Source: JAOPZW01 sp963788935 (GTDB lineage: Bacteria; Actinomycetota; Thermoleophilia; Solirubrobacterales; Solirubrobacteraceae). Taken from it: a DNA stretch of 64,000 nucleotides. Positions 7,489-19,179 of the stretch are shown in pieces. The stretch is taken from NCBI GenBank assembly GCA_963788935.1, contig CAWBIM010000009.1, positions 62,001 through 126,000 of the forward strand, read 5' to 3'. The notes beneath the pieces are model-generated. The model searched no databases. It was not told where the DNA came from and saw nothing but the letters and a program-made list of their open reading frames with translations. Position numbers and translations under genes: made by a program. Every line of letters begins with the position of its first letter. Position 1 is the stretch's first letter.

Positions 7489-9802
7489 TTGCGACGCATC
7501 ATTCGTCGCCGCGATGGGGTCGCGGCATCGTCTGCGCGCAGCATTCATACGCGTGTCCGCGGGCGCCTCGGCGCCCGTCCGTTCACGCCGCTCATCCTTG
7601 CCGGCCTGCTCGTCGTCGCCTCGAGCGTCGTCGCCGGGGCCACGATCACGCAGGGCACCAAGGACAAGCTCATCGCCGCCGGCCCGACATCGTCGGCCTA
7701 CGGCTTCCCGAGCTGGTACCGAGACGCCGGCTTCGTCGACACCGCGACCGGCACGGCGTACGACTCCGTCGACGTCGAGCCGTGCATCGATCCCGGCGAC
7801 TCGTTCTGCCTCACCGAGCCGTTGCCGGATCCCGACGCGCCGCTGAGCGTCGCCACCCAGAACTTCCACGAGGAGTTCTTCTACGCGCAGTCGGCGGCGA
7901 ACGTCGCGGCCGGCGGCGTCGACCTCGACTGGGAGTCGGCCCTCGAGGGCACCTGGGCGAACGAGGAGGTCGTCGACGGCGACCAGATGGTGTTCGGGCG
8001 GATCCGCATCCGCGCCGAGGGCCTGACGGCCGGCACGAAGTACACGATCACCCACCCGAGCGGCACCGACGAGTTCGTCGCCACGGGTGACACCCGGAAC
8101 ATCAACTTCACGCAGGACGTCGGGGCGATCGCGGGCAACTTCACCGCCGCGTTCGGCAGCCGCGTCGGCCCGTTCCTGCGCTGGGCGCCGAACCCGGCCG
8201 ACGCGAACGACAAGCCGCCGGCGGGCTACCTGGGCGATCCCAACACCGACCACAAGGTCATCGGCAGCGCGTTCGGCCAGAACTACGTGCGCATCACCGG
8301 CACCGGGGTGGGCGCGGGCCGCACCGCCGCGACGACGTGCCCGACCAATCCCTCGGCCCCCGGCTTCTGGGCCGGCGACCCGAACGACTGCCTCATCACG
8401 GACCAGTTCGCCGTCATGGGCAAGCTGTCGACCGCCGGCGACCTCGAGGCCACCCGCGCCTCGTACGGCCGCAACGCCAACGGCAAGACGACGATCGACA
8501 TCTTCGGCCGCTCCAAGGGCAGCCAGGAGATCGTCGTGCAGGACGGCAACCGGACCGCCGACCGCCGCTTCCCCGTGACGAAGCTCACGGGCAGCCAGGG
8601 CAACTACTTCGCCCACGTCAGCGCGACCGACCTGCCGGCCGAGGTCACCGTCGTCAACACGACGGACGAGCCGGACAGCGCGAAGGTCGTCAAGCTCCGC
8701 GACGTCGTGACCGTCAAGAGCGCGGTCTACGACGCGGTCGCCAAGACGCTGACGGTCACGGCCGTCTCCAGCGACAAGAAGACCGGCGCGACGCCCAAGC
8801 TCAACGTCGTCGGCTTCGGCGACCCCGAGGTCGGGGCGACCGGCAGCGTGACGATCGAGAACGTGGCCGTCCCGCCCCCGTCGGTGAAGGTCAACTCGGC
8901 CGCCGGCGGCTCGGACACCGCCGAGGTCGACGTGACCGGCGAGACGACCGCGCCGATCGCGCTCAAGGCCGTCGCCACCGGCCCGGCCACCGCCGAGCAG
9001 GGCGCGAAGGTCACGCTCAGCGCCGAGGGCTCGGAGGGCACGATCGACAGCTACTCCTGGACCGGCCCGGCGGACGTCGCGCTGAACGGCCCCAAGACCG
9101 CGACCCCGACGTTCACCGTGCCGGCGCTGAACCCGGTGACGTCGACGCGTGACCTCGTGTTCACGCTGACGATCAAGGGCGCCGGCGGCACGTCGACGGC
9201 GAACGTCACGGTCAAGGTCAACCCGATCGCCCCGCCGGTGGCCCGGATCGCTCCGGTCGCCACGGTCGAGCAGGGCTCCGTCATCACGCTCGACGGCAGC
9301 GGCTCGACGGGGGCGCAGACGTACAAGTGGGAGTACGTGAAGGCCGCGGGCGACCCGGCCATCACGCTCGGTGCCCTGAACACGGCGAAGCTGTCGTTCA
9401 CGTTCCCGCAGACGAGCAACGCGCTCACGTTCCGCCTGACGGTGACCAATCCGCAGGGCGTGACGAACGCCACGACGATCGTGCTCCGGCCGATCACCGA
9501 CACGCTGGCCGTGACGGCATCGCGGTTCGAGTCGAGCAAGTCCCGGTGGACGGTCTCGGGCACCGCGACGATGCTCACCGCCAATCAGGTGACCGTGCAC
9601 GCGGGCCCGACGAAGACCGGTCCGGTGATCGGTCGGGCCAATGTGGTGCCCGACCGGAGCGACGGCCGGCACCTGGGCCGTCGACGCCCGCGACTCGAAC
9701 GTGCCCGTCTCGGCGGCCGCGTGCGCCGGCGGCACGAGCTGCGTGACCGTCGAGTCGACGCGCGGCGGCCTGACCACGGCCACGATCCAGCGCGTGCGCT
9801 AG
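7489..9802 (+). CDS. Large secreted surface protein with PKD/Ig-like repeats (frameshift near the end)
   Basis: Extracytoplasmic protein of about 770 residues. The TTG at 7489 is preceded by a GUGGGGG ribosome-binding site at 7476-7482. A long basic N-region (MRRIIRRRDG..) leads to a hydrophobic core (LILAGLLVVASSVVAGA), a signal peptide or anchor. The first half (~40-330) is a unique domain with Cys-containing stretches (VEPCIDPGDSFC; TTCPTNPSAPGF). From about residue 450 there are two or three PKD/Ig-like beta-domains (SAEGSEGTIDSYSWTGPADV; LDGSGSTGAQTYKWEYV). An extra base near 9667 shifts the last ~45 residues (GTWAVDARDSNVPVS..CAGGTSCVTVES). It is flanked by hairpins on both sides and is probably transcribed alone. 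Its binding target is unknown. Confidence 0.75.
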
Positions 9803-9818
9803 CGCCGCACCGTAGGAC

Positions 9819-9853
9819 GCGCGCCCCCCGGCCCGGCCGGCCGGGGGGCGCGC
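9819..9853 (+). terminator. Strong GC hairpin after the secreted protein gene
   Basis: Perfect 15-bp stem GCGCGCCCCCCGGCC (9819-9833) with GGCCGGGGGGCGCGC (9839-9853) around the 5-nt loop CGGCC, 17 nt after the stop. There is no U-tract. Confidence 0.65.
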
Positions 9854-9941
9854 TGCCGTCTCGTCGAAGATCTGCGTCGGGCGGACTCAGGTCGTTGGTA
9901 TCATGAGCGGACGCAAAGTTTGAACCTGGCAAAGGTTGACC

Positions 9942-12234
<2,293 letters not shown>

Positions 12235-12253
12235 CCCCGTCTCTCTCCCCCGC

Positions 12254-12285
12254 CCCGGCGCCGCGCCTCCGAGCGCGGCGCCGGG
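12254..12285 (+). terminator. GC hairpin after lon
   Basis: CCCGGCGCCGCGC (12254-12266) pairs perfectly with GCGCGGCGCCGGG (12273-12285) around the loop CTCCGA, 19 nt after the lon stop. No U-tract. Confidence 0.6.
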
Positions 12286-12320
12286 CGTCGGGCGGGCGGG
12301 CGATTAGCATCCGCGGGACA

Positions 12321-14924
12321 GTGAGGGACCTGCTCGATCGCATGGACGCGACGGCGACGGCCGTGGCCGGTACGGCGGCGGTCGTCGTGCTGGCGGTCGC
12401 CGACGTCATCATCGCCGCCAACGCGGTGCTCATCCCGCTGCTCGTCGTCGGCCCGCTCATCGCCGCCGTGCGCGGCGGCCCGCGCGCGACGACGGCGGTC
12501 GCGGCGCTGTCGCTCGTCCTCGCGATCGCCCTCGGGCCGATCGACGAGGGGCTGTTCGCCGCCCAGCACATCGTCCAGTGCGTCGTCGTCCTGGCGGGCG
12601 GGTTCTTCGCGGTCGCCGCCGCCGGGGCGCGGGAGCGCTACGAGCGCGCCGAGCGCGCGACCCAGGCCGCCCTCGCCGGCGAGCGCGCCGCCCGCATCGA
12701 GGCGAACATCGTCGCCCGGGCGAGCGAGCTGCTCGCCACGACGCTCGAGCCCGAGGAGCGCCTCGCCCAGGTCGTCGGGCTCGCGGTCCCCGAGATGGCC
12801 GACGTCGCCACGGTCGACCTGCTCGAGCCCGACGGCACCCTGCGCCCCGGGGCGGCGGACGCCTCCGAGCCCGGGGTCGCCGAGGCCGTCCTCGACGCCC
12901 GCCGGCGCTGGCCGATCGACCCGGCGAGCGAGCATCCGGTCGCGATCGCCGCCCGGACCGGTGCGCCGCAGCTCGTGCCCACGATGTCGCCCGAGCACCT
13001 CGACGAGGCCTCGCTCTCGCCCGGGCACCTCGAGCAGATGAAGCGCCTGCGCTACGCGAGCGGGATCGCGGTCCCGCTCCTCGCCCGCGGGCGCACGCTC
13101 GGCGTGTTCGCCTTCGTCCGCCGCGCCGGGCGCCCCGCCTACGGCGAGGAGGAGGTCCGGCTGGCCGTCGAGCTCGCCCGCCGCGCCGCGGCCGCGCTCG
13201 ACAACGCGCGCCTGTTCGCCGAGTTGCGCGCCGCCGAGAACCAGCTCGAGACCGTGCTCGGCAGCCTCGCCGCGGCCGTGACCGTGCAGGACCCGGAGCT
13301 GAACCTCGTCTACGTCAACGACGCCGCCGCCCGGCTGCTCGAGTGCGCGTCGCCCGCCGAGGTGCTGTCGACGCCGATGGCGCAGATCCTCCAGCGCTTC
13401 GTCGCCCTCGACGAGGACGGGCGACCGTTCGACTACGCGCGGCTGCCCGGCCGAGCCGCGCTCGCCGGCGACTCGCCCGAGCCGGTGCTGATGCGCAGCA
13501 TCTCCCGGGCGACCGGCCACGAGCGGTGGATGCTCGTGAAGGCCTCGCCGGTGCACGACGGCGACGGCCGGGTCGTGATGGCGGTGAACATCATGGAGGA
13601 GGTCACCGAGGTGCGCCGCGCCGAGCACCACCAGCGCTTCCTCGCCGGCGCGAGCAAGCTGCTGTCCTCCTCGCTCGACATCGACGCGACGCTCGCCCAG
13701 GCGGCGGAGGCGATCGTGCCCGAGCTCGCGGACTGGTGCTGCGTCGACGTGCTCGACGAGCGCGGGCGCCTGCAGCGCCGGGCGCTCGCCGCGCCGGAGG
13801 AGCGGCGCGCCGAGCTCGATGCGCTCCGCGCCGCGTTCGACCTGCGCGGCGACGACGGCCCCGCCGGCGTGATCGGCGACGGCCGCCCGCGGCTGTTCGC
13901 CCGCGTGGACGAGGCCCGGCTCGACGCCATGGCACGCGACGACGCCGGCCGCGACGTCCTCCGGGCCGCCGGCCTGCGGTCGGTCGCGATCGTGCCGCTG
14001 CTCGCCGGCGACCGGACGATCGGCGCCATCACCCTCGCGACCGACCGCTCCGCCCGGCCGCTGGGCCCGGCCGACCTCGACCTCGCCCAGGAGGTCGCCG
14101 TGCGCGCCGGGGTCGCGGTCGAGAACGCGCGCGTGCACGGCGTGCGCACGCACATCGCCGCCACGCTGCAGCGCAGTCTGCTCCCGCCGCGGCTGCCCGC
14201 CGTGCCGGGCATGACGATCGCCGCCCGCTTCCGCGCCGCGGGCGAGGCGACCGATGTCGGCGGCGACTTCTACGACCTGTTCGCCGTCGACGGCTCGTGG
14301 ATGGTCGTCATGGGCGACGTGACCGGCAAGGGCCCGGAGGCCGCGACGATCACGTCGCTCGCGCGCTACACGATGCGCACGGCCGCGGTGTACGAGGCGT
14401 CGCCGTCGGGGGTGCTCGAGCGGCTGAACGCCGCGCTCGTCGTCGACGCCGACCGCCGCCAGATCTGCACGGTCATCGCGGCGCGGATGGTCGCCGGCGC
14501 CGACGGCTCGGCGGAGATCACGGTCGCCTGCGGCGGCCACCCCGCGCCGTTCCGCCTGCACGACGGCCGCGCCGAGCCCGTCGCGGTGGCCGGCCCGCTG
14601 CTCGGCGCCTTCGAATCCGGCGCCTGGCCCGAGACGGTGGTGCGGCTCGGGCCGGGCGAGAGCCTCGTCCTCTACACCGACGGCGTCACCGACGCGCGCG
14701 GCGCCGACGGCCGGTTCGGGACCGAGCGCCTGGCGGACGTCCTGGCCGCGGCGAGCGGCCTCGAGCCGGACGAGATCGCCAACCGCGTGGACAGCGCGCT
14801 CGTCGCCTTCGAGGAGGGCCCGCAGCGCGACGACGTCGCGCTGCTCGTCCTGCAGGCGTCCGGAGGGCCCGGCGGGGAGGCGTCGCTCGTCGCCGTCGGA
14901 TCCGACCGGTCAGACGCCGCCTAG
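12321..14924 (+). CDS. Membrane-associated GAF-PAS-GAF-PP2C (SpoIIE/RsbU-type) serine phosphatase
   Basis: An 867-residue sensor phosphatase starting at GTG 12321. Order of parts: three hydrophobic helices (residues ~15-110), a coiled linker (ARERYERAERATQAALAGERAARIEA), GAF domain 1 (~130-310), a PAS domain (~315-435, with LVYVNDAAARLLECASPAEV), GAF domain 2 (~440-620), and a C-terminal PP2C/SpoIIE catalytic domain (~630-855). The phosphatase metal ligands are present in DVGGDFYDLF, MGDVTGKGPEAA, YTDGVTDARGADG and RDDVALLVL. Such proteins dephosphorylate anti-anti-sigma factors in partner-switching stress pathways. No RsbV/RsbW-like partner is adjacent, so the target is unknown. The frame is intact. 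Confidence 0.93.
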   Translation: MRDLLDRMDATATAVAGTAAVVVLAVADVIIAANAVLIPLLVVGPLIAAVRGGPRATTAVAALSLVLAIALGPIDEGLFAAQHIVQCVVVLAGGFFAVAAAGARERYERAERATQAALAGERAARIEANIVARASELLATTLEPEERLAQVVGLAVPEMADVATVDLLEPDGTLRPGAADASEPGVAEAVLDARRRWPIDPASEHPVAIAARTGAPQLVPTMSPEHLDEASLSPGHLEQMKRLRYASGIAVPLLARGRTLGVFAFVRRAGRPAYGEEEVRLAVELARRAAAALDNARLFAELRAAENQLETVLGSLAAAVTVQDPELNLVYVNDAAARLLECASPAEVLSTPMAQILQRFVALDEDGRPFDYARLPGRAALAGDSPEPVLMRSISRATGHERWMLVKASPVHDGDGRVVMAVNIMEEVTEVRRAEHHQRFLAGASKLLSSSLDIDATLAQAAEAIVPELADWCCVDVLDERGRLQRRALAAPEERRAELDALRAAFDLRGDDGPAGVIGDGRPRLFARVDEARLDAMARDDAGRDVLRAAGLRSVAIVPLLAGDRTIGAITLATDRSARPLGPADLDLAQEVAVRAGVAVENARVHGVRTHIAATLQRSLLPPRLPAVPGMTIAARFRAAGEATDVGGDFYDLFAVDGSWMVVMGDVTGKGPEAATITSLARYTMRTAAVYEASPSGVLERLNAALVVDADRRQICTVIAARMVAGADGSAEITVACGGHPAPFRLHDGRAEPVAVAGPLLGAFESGAWPETVVRLGPGESLVLYTDGVTDARGADGRFGTERLADVLAAASGLEPDEIANRVDSALVAFEEGPQRDDVALLVLQASGGPGGEASLVAVGSDRSDAA

Positions 14925-15018
14925 GCACGCCCGGGCGGAAACGTCCGGACGATGCGGGAACATCGCGGCGCGGCATTGACGGTCCGGGCGGCCCCGGTTG
15001 TCATCCGCCGCGAACGCG

Positions 15019-15183
15019 ATGGAAGAGCGGCCCTCCGTCTACGTGAGCGAGCTGTCCCGGCGCGGCCTGGCCCGCCGCCGGGCGCGCATCCGCCGTCGCT
15101 CCCAGCTCTGGCCGCGGCTCGCGTTCCTGCTCGCCGCCGCCGCCGCGTTCGGCGCCGCGGTGGCCGAGCGCATCGCCGGCTGA
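15019..15183 (+). CDS. Small single-pass membrane protein, unknown
   Basis: A 54-residue frame (MEERPSVYVSELSRRGLARRR...). A strongly basic, Arg-rich middle is followed by one membrane helix (AFLLAAAAAFGAAVAERIAG). Codon use matches the surrounding genes and the frame can be extended to a TTG at 14998. No convincing ribosome-binding site and no recognisable family, so it may be real or fortuitous. Confidence 0.35.
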   Translation: MEERPSVYVSELSRRGLARRRARIRRRSQLWPRLAFLLAAAAAFGAAVAERIAG

Positions 15184-15706
15184 CGCGGCCCTCATCACCC
15201 GCTCACCACCCGTTCGCCTGACGTCATCCCGGCGACCTACGGGTGCGCGCGGGACCGTGCGGCCGACGGACCCCCATGCACGATCCCGCAGGTCGCGGCT
15301 GGCGCGCTCGCAGTCGCGGGCGCACGGATGGACGCCGTGCTTCGCGCCGGGCCGACACCACACCGGGTCGGCCGGACGCGGCGACATCGCGGCCGCGCGC
15401 CCGGCCGGTGGAGCGAATCGCCGACAACCATGCGGAATTCGCGGGTTGCGGCGGCCGTGGCCGCCGGCCGCCGCGGCGCGGATGCCGGCCGCGCGTCGCG
15501 GCGCGCGACGGCGCGCGTCCCCCGGCGGACCGCCGCAGTCGCGGGGCGGTTTGCGGGGCGTGCGTATTTCCCGCAGCGCCGTCGGTGAATACATGCACCG
15601 CAAACCTGCGTCTTGCGCGCTTCGCCGACCAGGGCGTGTCAGCCACCTTACGTGTCCCCCCACCTCGCGCCCCCCGCCGTCCTGCACTGAAGACTCGAAG
15701 GGAATC
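15184..15706. other. 523-bp intergenic region ahead of the multicopper oxidase
   Basis: Frames here are short, mutually overlapping and show no protein family. The middle (about 15440-15560) is extremely CG-rich with short self-complementary tracts; the last ~110 bases are less so and end in GAAGGGA, the ribosome-binding site of the multicopper oxidase. It presumably holds that gene's promoter and a long leader. No known riboswitch or operator was recognised. Confidence 0.4.
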
Positions 15707-17551
15707 ATGGAACTCAGTCGTCGCGACCTCCTCAAGGTGGGTCTGTTCAGCAGCGCAGCACTGATGCTGCCGGCCGAGCGCGTCGCCCGTACGAAGCTCG
15801 CCGTCGCGAATCGTCTGCCGCAGAGCAAGCTGCCCGAGCCGTTCACGCTTCCTTGGAAGACGCCGCCCGCGGCGCCCAAGACGACGATCGGCGGGGTCGA
15901 CTACTTCACGATCACCCAGCAGCAGACGAAGGTGAACATCCTTCCGGACCGTCAGACGACGATCTGGGGCTACAACGGCGTCACGCCGGGCCCGACGATC
16001 TACGTCGACCAGCACCGGCCGGCGGTCGTCCGCCAGATCTGCGCGCTGCCCGAGCGCCACCCGGAGCTCGGCTACAACGTCTGGACCTCGACCCACCTTC
16101 ACGGCTCGTGCTCGCTGCCCCAGTACGACGGCTACGCCAGCGACACGACGACCCCGGGCTCGTTCAAGGACTACCGCTACCCGAACATCCAGGACGCCCG
16201 CACGCTCTGGTACCACGACCACGGCGTCCACATCACCGCCGAGAACGCGTACATGGGCCTCGCGGCGCAGTACATCCTGCACGACCCGGTCGAGCAGGCG
16301 CTGCCGATCCCGCACGGCCAGTACGACCTGCCGTTCATCCTCAAGGACGTCATGTTCCAGGACAGCGGCGACCTGGTCATCGACGACAACAACGAGAACG
16401 GCATCTACGGCGACGTCGTCCTCGTCAACGGCGTGCCGTGGCCGAAGATGGAGGTCGAGCCGCGCAAGTACCGCTTCCGCATGCTCAACGCCTCGGTCTC
16501 GCGCTCCTACGACCTCTCGCTCGACACCGGCGAGCCGCTGACGGTCATCGGCACGGACGGCGGTCTCATGCCCCACCCGCAGCCGTGCGCCCACGTCAAG
16601 ATCGGCATGGCCGAGCGCTACGAGGTCGTCATCGACTTCTCGAAGTACCAGCCGGGCCAGCGGGTCGTCATGAAGAACAACAGCCCGGAGAACAACATCG
16701 ACTTCGACACGACCGACATCGTGTGCGCCTTCGTCGTCGGCTCGCACGTCACCGACCCGCGCAACAACGAGATCCCCCAGGACCTCAACCCGAACATGCG
16801 CGTCATGGACCTCAAGGCGTCCGACGCGTCGGTGACCCGCAACATGCGCTTCGAGCGCAAGCACGGCGGCTGGACCGTCAACGGGCAGACGTGGGAGGAC
16901 GTCGTCAACAGCGACTACGAGCTCACCGTCGCGAACCCGGCCTACGGGGACGTCGAGATCTGGGAGCTCGAGAACCCGAGCGGCGGCTGGTTCCACCCGG
17001 TCCACATCCACCTCGTCGACTTCAAGGTCCTCGACCGCAACGGCCGGCCGCCGGAGCCCTACGAGCAGGGCCCGAAGGACGTCGTGTACGTCGGCGAGAA
17101 CGAGAAGGTCCGCGTGATCATGCGCTTCGAGAACCAGCGCGGCAAGTACATGATGCACTGCCACAACCTCGTCCACGAGGACCACGACATGATGGTCCAG
17201 TTCGAGGTCGGCGACGGCGGCGACGACCCGATCCACGCCGATCCGTGCAAGGGCCAGGACAGGATGGGCCCGCTGTTCGAGATCCCGCGGGAGGACAACA
17301 GCGGCCACGGGTCGACCCCCGGCGGCTCGAGCACGATCGTGGTGCCCGCGGCGCCCGCGCCGGCCCCGCAGGTCAAGGTCCTCGGCAGCAAGGTCAAGAA
17401 GACCAAGCCGAAGAAGCGCAAGGTCAAGGTCACGCGCAAGCCGAAGGCCAAGGTCACGCACAAGAAGCCCAAGGCGAAGGTCACGCACAAGAAGCCGAAG
17501 GCCAAGAAGCCGGCCCGCAAGACCCTCGCGAGCCGCCGCGGCCGGTCCTAG
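15707..17551 (+). CDS. Tat-exported multicopper oxidase with Lys-rich C-terminal tail
   Basis: A 614-residue periplasmic or cell-wall oxidase. ATG 15707 follows GAAGGGA. The N-terminal SRRDLLKVGLFSSAALML is a twin-arginine signal. All four copper-ligand clusters are present: HLHGS, WYHDHG, HPVHIHLVDF and MHCHNLVHEDHDMM, so the type 1 and trinuclear sites should be intact. The order and the QYDLPFILKDVMF segment fit the CotA/bilirubin-oxidase-like, spore-coat-type branch. The last ~60 residues are a Pro/Lys-rich tail (KKTKPKKRKVKV, two KVTHKKPKA units). Downstream lie a membrane protein, signal peptidase I and TatA, consistent with an export-linked cluster. Laccase, metal oxidation or pigment chemistry are possible. 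Confidence 0.93.
   Translation: MELSRRDLLKVGLFSSAALMLPAERVARTKLAVANRLPQSKLPEPFTLPWKTPPAAPKTTIGGVDYFTITQQQTKVNILPDRQTTIWGYNGVTPGPTIYVDQHRPAVVRQICALPERHPELGYNVWTSTHLHGSCSLPQYDGYASDTTTPGSFKDYRYPNIQDARTLWYHDHGVHITAENAYMGLAAQYILHDPVEQALPIPHGQYDLPFILKDVMFQDSGDLVIDDNNENGIYGDVVLVNGVPWPKMEVEPRKYRFRMLNASVSRSYDLSLDTGEPLTVIGTDGGLMPHPQPCAHVKIGMAERYEVVIDFSKYQPGQRVVMKNNSPENNIDFDTTDIVCAFVVGSHVTDPRNNEIPQDLNPNMRVMDLKASDASVTRNMRFERKHGGWTVNGQTWEDVVNSDYELTVANPAYGDVEIWELENPSGGWFHPVHIHLVDFKVLDRNGRPPEPYEQGPKDVVYVGENEKVRVIMRFENQRGKYMMHCHNLVHEDHDMMVQFEVGDGGDDPIHADPCKGQDRMGPLFEIPREDNSGHGSTPGGSSTIVVPAAPAPAPQVKVLGSKVKKTKPKKRKVKVTRKPKAKVTHKKPKAKVTHKKPKAKKPARKTLASRRGRS
17450..17503 (+). repeat. Two tandem 27-bp coding repeats (Lys/His-rich)
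   Basis: Units at 17450-17476 and 17477-17503 differ at only two bases and encode KVTHKKPKA twice, within a longer imperfect K-P-K-A-K-V stretch at the C-terminus of the multicopper oxidase. Confidence 0.8.
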
Positions 17552-17553
17552 CC

Positions 17554-18057
17554 GTGGCCGGCCTCGCCGTCACGCCGCTGCGCGTCGTCGCCGGCCACCG
17601 CACCAACTCGGCGCGGTGGTCGACGGCGGCGCTCGCCGCGGCCCTGCTGTCGCTCGCGGGCGGGTGGATCCACTTCGCCTACGTCTCGACGCACTGGCGC
17701 GACTGGTGGGCGTACGGGGCCTTCTTCCTGGTCTCGGGCCTGTTCCAGGGCCTGTTCGCCGCGGCCATGCTCAAGTGGCCGACCCGGTGGACGGCCATCG
17801 TCGGCATCGCCGGGAACCTCGCCATCGTCGGCATGTACGTGATGAGCCGGACCTACGGCATCCCGATGGGGCCGCACACCGGCATCGTCGAGAAGGCGAC
17901 GCTCATCGACCTCGGCTGCACCGGCGGCGAGATCGTCCTCGTCGGGCTCCTGCTGGGTATGGTCGGCACCACCAGCCGGCGGCTGATCATCAACCTGCTG
18001 CTGGCGGTCGGCGTCGCGCTGTGGTTCCTCCGCCTGACGAACAACCCATTGGTATGA
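17554..18057 (+). CDS. Four-helix membrane protein of unknown function
   Basis: 167 residues from GTG 17554, two bases after the oxidase stop. Four predicted membrane helices: about 22-42 (AALAAALLSLAGGWIHFAYV), 52-72 (AFFLVSGLFQGLFAAAML), 80-98 (IVGIAGNLAIVGMYVM) and 125-165. Between helices are SRTYGIPMGPHTGIVEKATLIDLG and a terminal LRLTNNPLV. No family recognised. The tight spacing with the multicopper oxidase and its ATGA overlap with signal peptidase suggest one operon; a role supporting the oxidase, such as electron transfer, is speculation. Confidence 0.75.
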   Translation: MAGLAVTPLRVVAGHRTNSARWSTAALAAALLSLAGGWIHFAYVSTHWRDWWAYGAFFLVSGLFQGLFAAAMLKWPTRWTAIVGIAGNLAIVGMYVMSRTYGIPMGPHTGIVEKATLIDLGCTGGEIVLVGLLLGMVGTTSRRLIINLLLAVGVALWFLRLTNNPLV

Positions 18058-18641
18058 GCGTCGCCAGTCCCTCCCGGGACGCGGCGTCGGGCGCGCCGGC
18101 GGAGGACTCCGCCGGCGCTTCGTCGTCCGGCGCGCCGTCGCGGCGCCGCCGGCCGTCCGTCCTGACGGTGGCGATCGCCGTGGTCGTGCTCCTCGTCGTC
18201 GTCAAGGTCTTCGTCGCCGAGCCGTTCCGGATCCCGTCGCAGAGCATGGCGCCCACGCTGCGGCCGGGCGACCAGACGCTCGTGAACAAGCTCTCGGGCA
18301 AGACCCCGCACCGCGGCGACCTCGTCGCCTTCCACGCGCCGCGCACCGGCGAGATCCTGCTCAAGCGCGTCGTCGCCGTCGGCGGCGACACGGTCGGCCT
18401 GGAGGACGGCGTCCTCGTCGTCGACGGCCGCAAGGTCCGCGAGCCCTACGCCGATCCCGACGCGATCGACAGCGTCTACTTCGGCCCGGTGAGGGTGCGG
18501 CCCGGCACGGTCTTCGTGATGGGCGACAACCGCGCGAACTCCGACGACTCGCGCGACTTCGGCGCGGTGCCGACGGACCGCATCATCGGCCGCGCCGTCG
18601 CGCGCGTCTGGCCCCCGTCGCGCTGGGGCAGCCTGCGCTGA
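18054..18641 (+). CDS. lepB: Signal peptidase I
   Basis: Type I leader peptidase that removes signal peptides from exported proteins. 195 residues from ATG 18054, overlapping the previous stop (ATGA). A ~40-residue Ser/Ala/Arg-rich cytosolic lead is followed by one membrane anchor (VLTVAIAVVVLLVVVKVFV). The catalytic Ser is in PSQSMAPTLRPGD (box B) and the general-base Lys in LLKRVVAVGGDTV (box D). Box E GDNRANSDDSRDFG is near the C-terminus. Its position after a Tat-exported oxidase and before tatA makes an export-related unit. Confidence 0.95.
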   Translation: MSVASPSRDAASGAPAEDSAGASSSGAPSRRRRPSVLTVAIAVVVLLVVVKVFVAEPFRIPSQSMAPTLRPGDQTLVNKLSGKTPHRGDLVAFHAPRTGEILLKRVVAVGGDTVGLEDGVLVVDGRKVREPYADPDAIDSVYFGPVRVRPGTVFVMGDNRANSDDSRDFGAVPTDRIIGRAVARVWPPSRWGSLR

Positions 18642-18806
18642 GCCGCCGGCGGCGGCATCGCTTCCAGGACACCGATCTGCGGGAACACGCAGCGCGCGAG
18701 AGCGGTTCGCGCCTTCCCGCCGCGCCCTGCACCCGCGACGATTCGATCAAGCCATTCACCGCCGCGCCGATCGGCGCCGCACCTGCACTGACCCAAGGAG
18801 AAGCAC

Positions 18807-18998
18807 ATGCCGTCGATCGGCCCCATGGAACTCGTCATCGTCCTCGCCATCGCCCTGCTGGTCGTGGGCCCGAAGAAGCTGCCCGAGCTCGGCCGTTCGC
18901 TCGGCGGCGGGATGCGCGAGTTCAAGGACTCGATCACCGGCAAGGTCGACGCCGACCTCGAGCCGGCGAAGATCGAGGCGGAGACCGAGCGCGCCTAG
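18807..18998 (+). CDS. tatA: Sec-independent protein translocase subunit TatA
   Basis: 63 residues. ATG 18807 follows an AAGGAGAAG ribosome-binding site. One short membrane helix (PMELVIVLAIALLVVG), the hinge GPKKLPELGRSLG and an amphipathic helix (GGGMREFKDSITGKV) match TatA/TatE. It forms the size-variable pore for folded Tat substrates such as the upstream multicopper oxidase. No tatC is in the window. Confidence 0.92.
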   Translation: MPSIGPMELVIVLAIALLVVGPKKLPELGRSLGGGMREFKDSITGKVDADLEPAKIEAETERA

Positions 18999-19008
18999 CC
19001 CCGCTCCT

Positions 19009-19042
19009 CGCATGGCCGCGGTCCACGATCCGCGGCCATGCG
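19009..19042. terminator. Bidirectional hairpin between tatA and ctaA
   Basis: Perfect 13-bp stem CGCATGGCCGCGG (19009-19021) with CCGCGGCCATGCG (19030-19042), loop TCCACGAT, lying between convergent genes. There is no U-tract on either strand. Confidence 0.6.
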
Positions 19043-19179
19043 AACCCGCACCGTTCGGTCATACCTGCGCCCCGCTCGACGGGGCGCTCGTGTGTCCGAC
19101 CTCCTCCGACGCCGCGCGCGTCCCGAGCCTCGACGGCGTCCCGCTCGGGCACCGGCACATGGCGGAGGCGCCGGCGCGG

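Noticed and set aside
6718..9783. Very long minus-strand frame (1021 codons) opposite the secreted protein gene
   Set aside because: The product is low-complexity Arg/Gly/Ala/Asp-rich, the antisense shadow of a high-GC3 gene; the plus strand has a signal peptide, ribosome-binding site and recognisable domains.
9870..9941. Heat-shock operator (HAIR or CIRCE) in front of lon
   Set aside because: No CTTGAGT-N7-ACTCAAG or CIRCE repeat is present; only a weak AAAGG ribosome-binding site could be supported.
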